From: Sinorhizobium sp. BG8
GTDB lineage: Bacteria > Pseudomonadota > Alphaproteobacteria > Rhizobiales > Rhizobiaceae
NCBI RefSeq assembly: GCF_016864555.1
Contig: NZ_CP044011.1
Location: 2,375,501-2,439,500, forward strand
Length of the DNA: 64,000 nt
Direction: 5' to 3'
Shown piece after piece: positions 48,078 to 55,731 of the stretch. Made by a program: the position numbers and the translations under genes. Within the stretch, counting starts at the first letter, position 1, and the number at the start of each line of letters is the position of its first letter. The notes beneath the pieces are model-generated. The model saw only the letters and a list, made by a program, of their open reading frames with translations. It made no database searches and was not told where the DNA came from.

Positions 48078-48410
48078 GTGAAAGACGACGACGACCAACT
48101 GATCGAGACCCTCTTTCGAAACGGCACGCTGACCGTCGTGGGCATCGTGCTTTCATTTTCCCTGGGATTCGTCACCCAATGGACCAGCAACCCGATACCC
48201 TGGCAGATCATCGATCTGCCGGCGCTGCTGCTGCTCGTCCTCGGCATCGTCCTGCAGATCATCACGCTCAAGATCCTCCTGCATCCGATTTCGCTCAAGA
48301 GGACCAGCTACGACAAGGCCAACCGCCTGTTCATGTGCGGTGTCGTCGCCACGTCGAGCGGCGTCTTCATGGCGATCCTGACGGATTTCATCGAGCTGAT
48401 GCAGAAATAG
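48078..48410 (+). CDS. Small membrane protein, hypothetical
   Basis: 110 residues from a GTG at 48078 (VKDDDDQLIETLFRNG), preferred because AAGGGAA lies about eight bases upstream; a TTG at 48057 is the alternative. Three hydrophobic segments are visible (TVVGIVLSFSLGFV, DLPALLLLVLGIVLQIITL, MCGVVATSSGVFMAIL). No family recognised. It is the last gene with backbone-like composition before the AT-richer accessory block. Confidence 0.6.
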   Translation: MKDDDDQLIETLFRNGTLTVVGIVLSFSLGFVTQWTSNPIPWQIIDLPALLLLVLGIVLQIITLKILLHPISLKRTSYDKANRLFMCGVVATSSGVFMAILTDFIELMQK

Positions 48411-48507
48411 ACCGCAGCTTGGGACGACCCTACGAAGGGACGGTCGGCGCGCTAGGTTGTCGGTGAGAAAATGGTGCGCCGATCGTGGCAAAAATCTGAA
48501 CCGCGCT

Positions 48508-48684
48508 ATGTATTGGGAAATAAACAAGAAAATCCCATCAACGGATTGTTCTCACCTCACCGAAAACATAGTTGAAATGTTTAATGATGGGCGCTCTATT
48601 AAACGCATCGCTCAATCCCTCGGCGTGAGCAGAGCCACCGTGAAAAAGTATCTGAGCCGTTCACGAGCAGCGAAAGGTAAGTGA
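48508..48684 (+). CDS. Small helix-turn-helix protein (recombinase/ResA-type HTH)
   Basis: 58 residues from the ATG at 48508 (MYWEINKKIPSTD); the frame opens at a TTG at 48457. A clear HTH occupies the C-terminal half (IVEMFNDGRSIKRIAQSLGV then SRATVKKYLSRS), like the DNA-binding tail of Hin-type invertases or IS helper proteins. It has lower GC than its left neighbours. It could be a remnant of a mobile element or a small regulator. Confidence 0.5.
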   Translation: MYWEINKKIPSTDCSHLTENIVEMFNDGRSIKRIAQSLGVSRATVKKYLSRSRAAKGK

Positions 48685-48815
48685 GGAATTGTCTCGTATT
48701 GCCAAGTCGCCGGACGGCGGTGGAGCCCAAATCTTCCTGCGCTGTGCAGAGTTGGAATGTCCAATTTTTAGACATCGCGCGTTTGGACGAGCACGGGCCG
48801 ATCCGTCTCTGTCGG

Positions 48816-49373
48816 CTACACATCCTCGGTACCTCTGCCGTGAGATTTCCAGCGTACGCCTACGCCGTAATAATTGCTGGAAGCAGCATCGCCCCATCCC
48901 AGAAAATCGACGCCATGTTTTTCATACCAATTGCGGAGTGTCTCCAGCGGACCAGCCGAAAGTCGCCCGCGCTCAAGATTCTGGATGATTGCGACTGTAA
49001 GCCCAGCTGCTTCGGCAACTTGGGCCTGATCCATTTCCAGTAAAGCACGCGCCGCGCGGAATGAGATCGGGAATTTCTGTGACCGAAAACCCTTCTTCAC
49101 TTCCTCGCTTGCGTCCGGATTTTGTGGTGCCACCCATCTTGCTCCGGTTCGAAGTGGCTCCTTACCTATAGCCGTCTCGCCCAAGAGTTCGATGCCTTGG
49201 TTTAGATAAAAATCCACAATCAAAAGGTTTGTTTCCGTGAGCACTGGTCTTGAGCTCTCGGCAGCTGAAAGCGTGTTCTGGGAAGTTTTGGCCCGAGCGG
49301 CGGCTTCGCGCTGGGACAGACCTGTAAGCGCGCGGGCAGCACGGAGGCAATCGGAGGGTGCGGGAGTCCTCAT
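48816..49373 (-). CDS. Transcriptional regulator with two tandem XRE-type HTH domains
   Basis: 185 residues made of two similar halves. The first HTH is at about 7-45 (LRAARALTGLSQREAAARAK), followed by LLIVDFYLNQGIELLGE. The second is at about 103-140 (FRAARALLEMDQAQVAEAAG), followed by LRNWYEKHGVDFLGW. The shared pattern RAARAL ... GxxLLG suggests an internal duplication, so one chain could bind a dyad operator. It is divergent from the metallophosphoesterase/AAA protease operon and likely controls it and itself. A phage- or plasmid-type repressor is the closest general description. Confidence 0.8.
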   Translation of the reverse strand: MRTPAPSDCLRAARALTGLSQREAAARAKTSQNTLSAAESSRPVLTETNLLIVDFYLNQGIELLGETAIGKEPLRTGARWVAPQNPDASEEVKKGFRSQKFPISFRAARALLEMDQAQVAEAAGLTVAIIQNLERGRLSAGPLETLRNWYEKHGVDFLGWGDAASSNYYGVGVRWKSHGRGTEDV

Positions 49374-49499
49374 TTACCCGACAAGCCGGTCGCCAATAAA
49401 AATGTCAACAAATGCTTTTGCATGCTTTATATGAGTCAAAAAATATATATTGTGACTGTTACGACTCATTACGATGAGTCGAAAAATTGGAGTGAACCA
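49374..49499. promoter_or_regulatory. Operator-like region between the XRE regulator and the accessory operon
   Basis: AT-rich 126-base divergent region. It contains a perfect dyad, GACTCAT (49463-49469), TACG, ATGAGTC (49474-49480), and a third copy of ATGAGTC at 49431-49437 in direct orientation, each rightward copy followed by an A run. The sequence TTTATAT / ATATATAT lies between them as possible -10 material. These are plausible binding sites for the adjacent double-HTH protein (inference). Confidence 0.55.
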
Positions 49500-49850
49500 A
49501 TGCGGTTTAGTGATTCGCTCATCGAGGGATGGTTTGGAATGCCTCGTGCGTCCCTTATCGAAGACCTCAGGAAACTAGCTTGTGACCTGGAAAGCGTCGA
49601 CGGGTGCGTTCAAGCGCCCTCACCAAGTGTTGCCATTAACTCTTGGTCGCTGGCCAGACGTACCGTGCCTTGCTTGATAGGACGACCGATTGGACATCCA
49701 TCGATCCGTGACGGGAAACAGGCGTTATCTAGTGAACTCTTCTATTTTGATCCGGAGCGCGGGATCGCGCGGACGATGTCTCGATGGTATCGGCTTGGAA
49801 CGCGGGTTGATCCCGAGGGCTGGGACGAAGGCATGGGGGATCGGCCATGA
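49500..49850 (+). CDS. Hypothetical protein, first gene of the accessory operon (DUF6634-like)
   Basis: 116 residues from the ATG at 49500 (MRFSDSLIEGWFGMPR), chosen because TGGAGTG lies five to six bases before it. An in-frame ATG at 49431 would place the operator dyad inside the gene. The middle and C-terminal parts (LARRTVPCLIGRPIGHPSI; SELFYFDPERGIARTMSRWY) resemble rhizobial plasmid-borne proteins I associate with DUF6634; that link is a memory-based guess. Its TGA overlaps the ATG of the next gene (ATGA). Confidence 0.6.
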   Translation: MRFSDSLIEGWFGMPRASLIEDLRKLACDLESVDGCVQAPSPSVAINSWSLARRTVPCLIGRPIGHPSIRDGKQALSSELFYFDPERGIARTMSRWYRLGTRVDPEGWDEGMGDRP

Positions 49851-50635
49851 GGGCTTGGATTTTCTCTGACCTTCATACCGAGTTCGATGTAGGGCTCGCC
49901 CCTCTGGCAGTTCCTGACGCTGATGTCTGCATTTGTGCGGGCGACGTCTGCGACCGTGGGCCTGCGAAGAGCGTCGTCTATCTGGGCGAACATGTGTCCC
50001 GGTTCATGCCGGTAATTCTGGTTCCCGGCAATCACGAGTTCTACCGCAGCTCGATCGTCGAAGGACTGAAAGAAGCGCTGGACACGGCTGCCGAGCGCTA
50101 CCCCGACGTCCACGTGCTGAGCCGCTGCGCCGTCACCCTTGGCCGGTTTCGTTTCGTCGGTGCGACGCTGTGGGGCGATTTCAATCTTTACGGCAACATG
50201 AATTGGGCGCTCCACAGCGCACAAAACGAGCTGAACGACTATCGCAAAATCAAGATGTCGAAAGAGCCGTTTCGGCGGTTTACAGCAGGCCATGCAAGCG
50301 GTTTCAACCACATGGACAAGGACTTCATCCGAAGGACCCTTGACGAACCAGGTGCCGGCCCGACGGTCGTCGTGACGCATCATGCGCCGAGCGTCCTTTC
50401 TCTAGCTCCGGAATTCGTCGGCGATCCGCTGACGCCGAGCTTCGTCTCCAATCTCGAACCGGACATCGCCAAGTACCAACCTCTCGCATGGATTCACGGC
50501 CACCTGCACAATCGCAGCGACTACTGCATCGTAGACACCCGGGTGATCTGCAACCCGCGCGGCTATCCAGACGAACCGGTCCCCGACTTCGACCCAAGTC
50601 TTGTAATCGACCTGGGAGATCACGCAGTTGGCTAG
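49847..50635 (+). CDS. Calcineurin-like metallophosphoesterase
   Basis: 262 residues. All motifs of the binuclear metallophosphoesterase fold are present: Asp8/His10 (FSDLHTEFD), Asp33 (CAGDVCDRG), Asn62-His63 (VPGNHEFYR), His in VVVTHHAP, and WIHGHLHN. It is a soluble phosphatase, phosphodiesterase or nuclease; the substrate is not evident. It overlaps the genes on both sides (ATGA with the previous gene, 8 bases with the AAA protease), implying coordinated expression. Confidence 0.9.
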   Translation: MRAWIFSDLHTEFDVGLAPLAVPDADVCICAGDVCDRGPAKSVVYLGEHVSRFMPVILVPGNHEFYRSSIVEGLKEALDTAAERYPDVHVLSRCAVTLGRFRFVGATLWGDFNLYGNMNWALHSAQNELNDYRKIKMSKEPFRRFTAGHASGFNHMDKDFIRRTLDEPGAGPTVVVTHHAPSVLSLAPEFVGDPLTPSFVSNLEPDIAKYQPLAWIHGHLHNRSDYCIVDTRVICNPRGYPDEPVPDFDPSLVIDLGDHAVG

Positions 50636-52559
50636 ACGTTCTGACAAGCGGTTTCGCTGCCCGTGGAAGCTATCAAAACCGAACGACGATCCCTATGTGA
50701 CCCTGCCGGTTTACCTCGCCTATTGCGGGATCGCCGCGGCGCTTCGTTCTCGTAATCGGAAGAACTCGAAGTTCATCGCTATCCTGCAAATCCAAGACGA
50801 CTGCTACTTGCCGATCTACTCCCAGGCCGCCGAGGTCTTTCTGATGGGGCTCTGGGAGGAGCGGGACTACAACCCGTGCGTCGGCGCTTGGGACGAAAAA
50901 CGCCACAGGGACCAAATCGTGGCCCTGAACAAGGACCAGGCGATTTTCTTCGCGGGGCCCGGGCACGCGCTCGACACCGAGGCGTGGCTTCTCGCTGATG
51001 TCGTCGTGAGTGTCGCGCCCCCGACCAGAAGGCAGGCGGCGGCGGCGCTGCGGCGTTTCGGAATTCCAGTGACCGAGAGGGATGTCGAAATCCTGATTTC
51101 GGAGTCTTGGTCTCGACTGCATCATGCTTTTCAGACCCGTCGTCAGCCGGCTGCTGCGCTGGAACGGCTACGGCAGTATCCGCGCGCCGCACGTATTGCA
51201 GCGGACAACGAAGCCGAAGGACCAACGCTTGACGAAATGCATGGGTTTGGATCGCTTCTCGATTGGGGGCGCGATCTCGCGTTCGACCTCGAGGAATACA
51301 AGGCAGGACGAATCCCGTGGGGGGACGTCGACTCCGGTATCTTGATTTTTGGGCCGCCCGGTTCGGGGAAAACGTTGTTCGCCGGGGCATTGGCAAAGAC
51401 GTGCGGCGTTCCCCTCATTTACGGTTCGGTTTCCAGCTGGCAGACGGCGGGTGCGCTGGATGAGCATTTGAAGGCAATGCGTGCCTCTTTTGAGGAGGCC
51501 AAGGGGAAAGCTCCCGCAATTTTGCTGGTCGACGAGGTCGACACGTTTGGAGACCGAAGTGAGACGGATCGGAACCGTGGCTACATGCGCGCCGTGATTG
51601 CCGCCTTTCTCGAGTTGCTGGACGGTTTCTACCGGCGCAAGGGGGTAGTGGTCGTCTCGGCGTGCAACAACCCGGAACAGATCGACCCGGCAATCCGCAG
51701 GGCGGGCAGGCTTGGTCAGCATTTTGAGGTGACGCTGCCTGACGATAATGCCAGGCTTTCAATCCTGAAGTATCACAGCGGCCTCGACCTCGATCCGAAC
51801 CAGGCCGAGCAGTTCACCCTCGCGACCGAGGGTTACTCAGGAGCCGACATCGAGCAACTTGTACGGTTTGCTAAGCGATCGGCGCGCCGAAGAAAGCAAG
51901 ACTTCGCTGGCGAGCACATCGTCGGAGAATTACCGCCGGCACCGGAGCTTCCGGCCGAATACCTTCGTTCCGTCGCGGTCCACGAGGCCGGACATGCCGT
52001 TGTCGCCGTCGAGCTCGGGTTCGGTGAATTGGTGAACCTGAAAATCGCCAGCTACGCCATCCCAGGCAATGGCAATCAGGTCGGCGGTGCGACCTACGCG
52101 ATGCCGCGCCATATGCGCAGGACCAGAGCTGCCTACCTTGACGATATCGCCGTGTCGTTGGGAGGTATTGCCGCCGAAACGGTGGTATTCGACGCCTTCT
52201 TCGACGGCGCGGCAGGTTCTCATACCGCCGACCTGAATACCGTGACCAGAACCGCAACGCTCTTGGAGGCAGGTCTCGGCATGGGGCACACGTTGGTGGT
52301 GGCTGACAACGCCGTGGGCCGCCTCGACTTACTCCGCGCCAACGACCCCGGATTGCGGAAACGCGTACACGATGTCATCGCCAACGAGTTCGAAAGAGCT
52401 AAGGACATCATCAGGAATCGGCGTTCCGCATTGGACGAGATAGCCGCTCGGTTGATCCAGGCGAAGTCGCTATCTGGTGATGACGTCCGTGACATCATCG
52501 AAAGACATCGTCGGCCGACGGTCAGCCTCGCAAAGATTCCGCGCAGCATGGGAGCATAG
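50628..52559 (+). CDS. Soluble FtsH-like AAA+ zinc metalloprotease with novel N-terminal domain
   Basis: 643 residues from a TTG at 50628 (GGGAGA about nine bases before). Residues 1-200 have no transmembrane helix and no recognised domain, unlike FtsH. AAA+ core: Walker A 242-249 (GPPGSGKT), Walker B with Asp302-Glu303 (AILLVDEVDTF), pore-loop aromatic Trp271, and second-region-of-homology arginines (DPAIRRAGRLG). Peptidase M41: HEAGH at 452-456 and the third ligand Asp535 (GSHTADLNTV). Both ATPase and protease sites are intact, so it should be an active energy-dependent protease in the cytosol. The metallophosphoesterase overlaps it upstream and a small protein follows. Confidence 0.88.
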   Translation: MARRSDKRFRCPWKLSKPNDDPYVTLPVYLAYCGIAAALRSRNRKNSKFIAILQIQDDCYLPIYSQAAEVFLMGLWEERDYNPCVGAWDEKRHRDQIVALNKDQAIFFAGPGHALDTEAWLLADVVVSVAPPTRRQAAAALRRFGIPVTERDVEILISESWSRLHHAFQTRRQPAAALERLRQYPRAARIAADNEAEGPTLDEMHGFGSLLDWGRDLAFDLEEYKAGRIPWGDVDSGILIFGPPGSGKTLFAGALAKTCGVPLIYGSVSSWQTAGALDEHLKAMRASFEEAKGKAPAILLVDEVDTFGDRSETDRNRGYMRAVIAAFLELLDGFYRRKGVVVVSACNNPEQIDPAIRRAGRLGQHFEVTLPDDNARLSILKYHSGLDLDPNQAEQFTLATEGYSGADIEQLVRFAKRSARRRKQDFAGEHIVGELPPAPELPAEYLRSVAVHEAGHAVVAVELGFGELVNLKIASYAIPGNGNQVGGATYAMPRHMRRTRAAYLDDIAVSLGGIAAETVVFDAFFDGAAGSHTADLNTVTRTATLLEAGLGMGHTLVVADNAVGRLDLLRANDPGLRKRVHDVIANEFERAKDIIRNRRSALDEIAARLIQAKSLSGDDVRDIIERHRRPTVSLAKIPRSMGA

Positions 52560-52560
52560 C

Positions 52561-52935
52561 ATGCCGAGGAAACGGCGGTTTGGAAAGACGGGAGGCTCTC
52601 GGTCGATCAAGTCGAAGCGGGGAGCGGAGGGACGCGCTGAAAACCGCTCTTTTGGGTCTGGTCTCGACGAGGTCGGGTTTCGTCCACTCGGGCGACGTAT
52701 CTTGGTCTCCAAACAACGATCAGTCGGTGAGCCGGCAAAAACGCCGGCGGAGACCGGGACGGAACCGTCTGCTTCGACGGGCTGCCCCGTGCCACCCAAT
52801 CATGACCCGTTGGGCTACGATACTCTCGATCCGTCGTGGGTACGGAAAGCGGCCGAAGATGCCTGGTCAGGTGCAGACAAGGAGGAGATCGAGAAGGAGG
52901 TCGATGCGGCGCTGCGGCGATGGAGGCTGAAGTAA
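52561..52935 (+). CDS. Small charged protein downstream of the AAA protease
   Basis: 124 residues starting one base after the protease stop, so certainly in the same operon. The N-terminus is strongly basic (MPRKRRFGKTGGSRSIKSKR), the middle is Pro/Thr/Ser-rich and probably disordered, and the C-terminus is an acidic amphipathic helix (VRKAAEDAWSGADKEEIEKE). No family recognised. The layout could suit a substrate, adaptor or nucleic-acid-binding partner of the protease; this is inference. Confidence 0.65.
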   Translation: MPRKRRFGKTGGSRSIKSKRGAEGRAENRSFGSGLDEVGFRPLGRRILVSKQRSVGEPAKTPAETGTEPSASTGCPVPPNHDPLGYDTLDPSWVRKAAEDAWSGADKEEIEKEVDAALRRWRLK

Positions 52936-53205
52936 CGGATGTCGACGGGTTGTAGTTGGTTTTCGTCGTCCAAAATTTTGTCTGGCTGGCCAACCTGTAG
53001 AGGCTAACTCATAACGCTCAATTTGCTGGCCCGAATGCGAGGAACACGAATGTTCCGCTTCCCGAAGTCTGAAGCTCTCTCCGCCGATCGCTAGCCAATC
53101 CCGAGCAACGCGGCGAAACACGTCGAGTCGGCAATTGAGAAATGAAGTCGTCGGCTCTGTCGTCGCTATGATATGATCAACGCTGCTGATCCATGGGAGG
53201 TGGGA

Positions 53206-53574
53206 ATGCGTAGCCTTTTACTCACCCTTTCTGCAGGCGCGCTTACGGCTTCGATCGCTACTGCCGCAGAGCCCCTGATCTTTCACACCGCGAATTTCGG
53301 TGATGATACCGTCGTCAGCCTTGGCCTCGTTGGAAATCGCCTCTCCGATCAGGCAGACTACGACTACGACGTGCTGATCTCGTTGTCGCAGAAGCACGAT
53401 AAGAGCGGCGACGTTTACAGCGATCCAGGAAGGCATCGAGCACTCGTGAAGTGTTCCGATCCCGCCAGAGTTTCGGTCAGAGGGGTAGACTATGCGGTGT
53501 CCACATCGTTGGCCCGTGGGATCGATTGGAAGTCTGATCTCTGGGTTGCTGTCTGCAGCCCTTCCGTTTCATAG
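53206..53574 (+). CDS. Small exported hypothetical protein
   Basis: 122 residues from the ATG at 53206 with a signal peptide (MRSLLLTLSAGALTASIATAA) and GGGAGG upstream of the ATG; an in-frame ATG at 53173 adds 11 residues. The mature part (FGDDTVVSLGLVGNRLSDQA ... DLWVAVCSP) has two cysteines that could form a disulfide. No family recognised. Its last 85 bases overlap the convergent cyclase gene. Confidence 0.6.
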   Translation: MRSLLLTLSAGALTASIATAAEPLIFHTANFGDDTVVSLGLVGNRLSDQADYDYDVLISLSQKHDKSGDVYSDPGRHRALVKCSDPARVSVRGVDYAVSTSLARGIDWKSDLWVAVCSPSVS

Positions 53575-54836
53575 GGATGATCGGTTCGCCCGCTATCGCG
53601 ACGATCGATGTACCAGACATCGATGGGCTCTCGTCTGCCGTGAAGCAGGGCTAGCGGCTGCTTTACCCAAGCTGCGGACGGTACGGTTGAGTGCAGGTGA
53701 GCGATCACGTCGGACGAAACAACCAGGGGCGTCGCGAGTGACTTCGCCATCGTCTCCAGCCGCTGCGCCACGTTGACCGTGTCCCCGATGACCGTGAACT
53801 CGCTATGACATCCGCTGTCCAGAACGCCCCCAACAACAGTGCCGTAGTGGAGACCGACTGCGGCATGTAACGCCGGAAGGCCGTTGCTGTTGCTGTGACG
53901 TTTCCAGTCGCTCAAGGCATCTACGAGTTCTAGGGCGCATGCAAGTGCGCGGTCCGCGTCTTTCTCGGTTGGTTTTGGATGTCCGAAGACGGCCATGACG
54001 CCGTCTCCGATAAACTTGTCGACGGTTCCGCCGTGCTCGAAAATGATTTGTGAAACAAGCTGTCGATATTCTCCAAGCACGAATGCCAACTCGGGAGCGG
54101 GAGCGGTCTCCGCGAAGCTTGTAAAATCGCGCAAGTCGACAAACATGATCGCCGCTTTCCGGCGCTGCAATCCGAGGGCGTCGCCACGTTCCTGCAATTC
54201 CGAGACAACAAACGGCGAGAAGAAGCGGGAGAGATTGAGACGCCGTCGATCCGCCTTTATCGCCTCCCTCCGAGTTCGGTCGTGATCCCGGGCCAGGAGA
54301 TAGATCGCGAATGCAGTGAAGCCGAAGCTCACCGTCAGCCCGAGGTCCTGGTTCATGAACGAGGCGAGCAAGGAGGCGACGTCTTCAGCCGGGTGGCGGG
54401 CAGCTGTGATCGCCAACATCGCAACCCAGGAAGTGAGTACGATTCCCGAAAAGACGAGCACCAGCCGTCGGTCCAGCTTCAGGCCAATGTGAACGAGCAG
54501 TATAAAGGCAACGGCGAGACCGGATGTGGTCAGGTTGTGGTTTTCGCTGACTGGGCCGCCCAAAATGTGCGCGTACAGCAGCAGCGCAACCAGCATGGCG
54601 TCCAGCACGACAAAGACAGTGTTCGGCCAGCTATTGCGCGGCACGTAACGGGTGGTGGCTACAGAAGCCACGCTGATACCAAGGTAGACGACAACGACCA
54701 CGAGATGTGTGGTCATGGCTCCCTCGGTGCCTCCCAGCACGAGGTTGGCAACCAGAATCGCAAACGCCACGAACCGCAGCAGGATCGAACGTATCTCCCG
54801 ATCTGAATCCCAGTCGGGGTGGAGCGAAGACTTCAT
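53490..54836 (-). CDS. Membrane-anchored class III adenylate/guanylate cyclase
   Basis: 448 residues. About six membrane helices occupy residues 20-180, followed by a linker and a cyclase catalytic domain from about 225. Metal-binding Asp234 (MFVDLRDFTSF) and Asp278 (DKFIGDGVMAVFG), the base-contacting Lys274, and the transition-state pair in GDTVNVAQRLE (Asn355, Arg359) are intact, so it should be active. It lies 72 bases after the CusF-like gene in the same direction and may be the last gene of the copper operon. What the membrane part senses is unknown. Confidence 0.88.
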   Translation of the reverse strand: MKSSLHPDWDSDREIRSILLRFVAFAILVANLVLGGTEGAMTTHLVVVVVYLGISVASVATTRYVPRNSWPNTVFVVLDAMLVALLLYAHILGGPVSENHNLTTSGLAVAFILLVHIGLKLDRRLVLVFSGIVLTSWVAMLAITAARHPAEDVASLLASFMNQDLGLTVSFGFTAFAIYLLARDHDRTRREAIKADRRRLNLSRFFSPFVVSELQERGDALGLQRRKAAIMFVDLRDFTSFAETAPAPELAFVLGEYRQLVSQIIFEHGGTVDKFIGDGVMAVFGHPKPTEKDADRALACALELVDALSDWKRHSNSNGLPALHAAVGLHYGTVVGGVLDSGCHSEFTVIGDTVNVAQRLETMAKSLATPLVVSSDVIAHLHSTVPSAAWVKQPLALLHGRREPIDVWYIDRRDSGRTDHPYETEGLQTATQRSDFQSIPRANDVDTA

Positions 54837-54908
54837 GTCTGTGGACTTTGTTTGGTGGAACCTGGAGGCGTTGCGAGGCGGGACGATGGCCGCACCTCGC
54901 TGTTGATG

Positions 54909-55193
54909 TTATTTCACCTGTGTCACGGTGAGCTTGCCGTTAACGCGTTCTGCCACGAACTCGACAGTCGCGCCTTCCGTGAGCTTCTCGAGAAGCGCGT
55001 CGTCCTGGACCCGGAAAACCATCGTCATCGCCGGCATGTCGAGGTCCTTCAGTTCCTCGTGGATCAGGGTGACCTTCTTGGCTTTGGTATCGACCTTCTT
55101 GACCGTCCCTTTGGTGAACTCCGCCGCCAGAGCGCCATAAGCAGTAGCGAGGGAAAGAGCGGAGGCTAGGGTTACTTTGATGATCAGCTTCAT
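54909..55193 (-). CDS. CusF-like periplasmic copper-binding protein
   Basis: 94 residues with a signal peptide (MKLIIKVTLASALSLATAYG, cleavage near ALAA). The OB-fold CusF core is recognisable: VTLIHEELKDLDMPAMTMVF. Predicted ligands are His45, Met56 and Met58. The position of the E. coli Cu-capping Trp is a Met (Met53, in DMPAMTM). The protein would carry Cu(I) in the periplasm. Last clearly copper-related gene of the operon, 22 bases after the cupredoxin. Confidence 0.88.
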   Translation of the reverse strand: MKLIIKVTLASALSLATAYGALAAEFTKGTVKKVDTKAKKVTLIHEELKDLDMPAMTMVFRVQDDALLEKLTEGATVEFVAERVNGKLTVTQVK

Positions 55194-55215
55194 TGCTTTA
55201 ACTCCTTCGGATTGA

Positions 55216-55692
55216 TTACTTTTTGGAGACGGTCACGTCGCCGTGCATTCCCGCGTCGTAGTGACCGGGGACCAGGCAGGCGATCTTGAAGGTGCCGTCG
55301 TTTGTGAATTTCCAGATGATCTCGCCCGATTGACCGGCAGCGAGCCGGATCGCATTGGGATCGTCGTGTTCCATTTCCGGGAACTTCTCCATCACGGCCT
55401 TGTGCTCCATGATCTTGTCTTCCTGGTCGAGAACGAACTCGTGATCCAGCTCGCCCGCGTTCTTGATGGCGAAGACTATGGTCTGGCCCTTGCGGACTTT
55501 GAACGTCGACGGAGTAAAGACCATTTTCCCGTCGTCGGTTTCCTTCATCGTGACTCGGATGGTCTGGGTAGCCTTGGCCTTGGTGCCGGGTTCGCCGACC
55601 GCCATTTCACCATGGCCGCCTGCGTGGCTGCCTGAAGCCAGCGCCGGGGAGGCGGCGGCGGCGAGAAGAAGTCCGAATACTGCAGCTTTCAT
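55216..55692 (-). CDS. Cupredoxin-domain copper protein
   Basis: 158 residues from the ATG at 55692 with a signal peptide (MKAAVFGLLLAAAASPALA). An N-terminal His/Gly stretch (GSHAGGHGEM) precedes a plastocyanin-like fold with a complete type 1 copper site: His84 (GELDHEF), Cys139, His144 and Met149 (ACLVPGHYDAGMHG). A Met/His-rich loop (KIMEHKAVMEKFPEMEHDD) may hold extra copper. It probably donates or accepts electrons or copper with the multicopper oxidase just upstream. Confidence 0.92.
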   Translation of the reverse strand: MKAAVFGLLLAAAASPALASGSHAGGHGEMAVGEPGTKAKATQTIRVTMKETDDGKMVFTPSTFKVRKGQTIVFAIKNAGELDHEFVLDQEDKIMEHKAVMEKFPEMEHDDPNAIRLAAGQSGEIIWKFTNDGTFKIACLVPGHYDAGMHGDVTVSKK

Positions 55693-55731
55693 TGCTTGTT
55701 CCTTTGAGTGGTTGAACATTGGCATGCGAGA

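Noticed and set aside
49431-49499. ATG at 49431 as start of the first accessory-operon gene
   Set aside because: It would place the ATGAGTC dyad inside the gene, and the ATG at 49500 has a better ribosome site.
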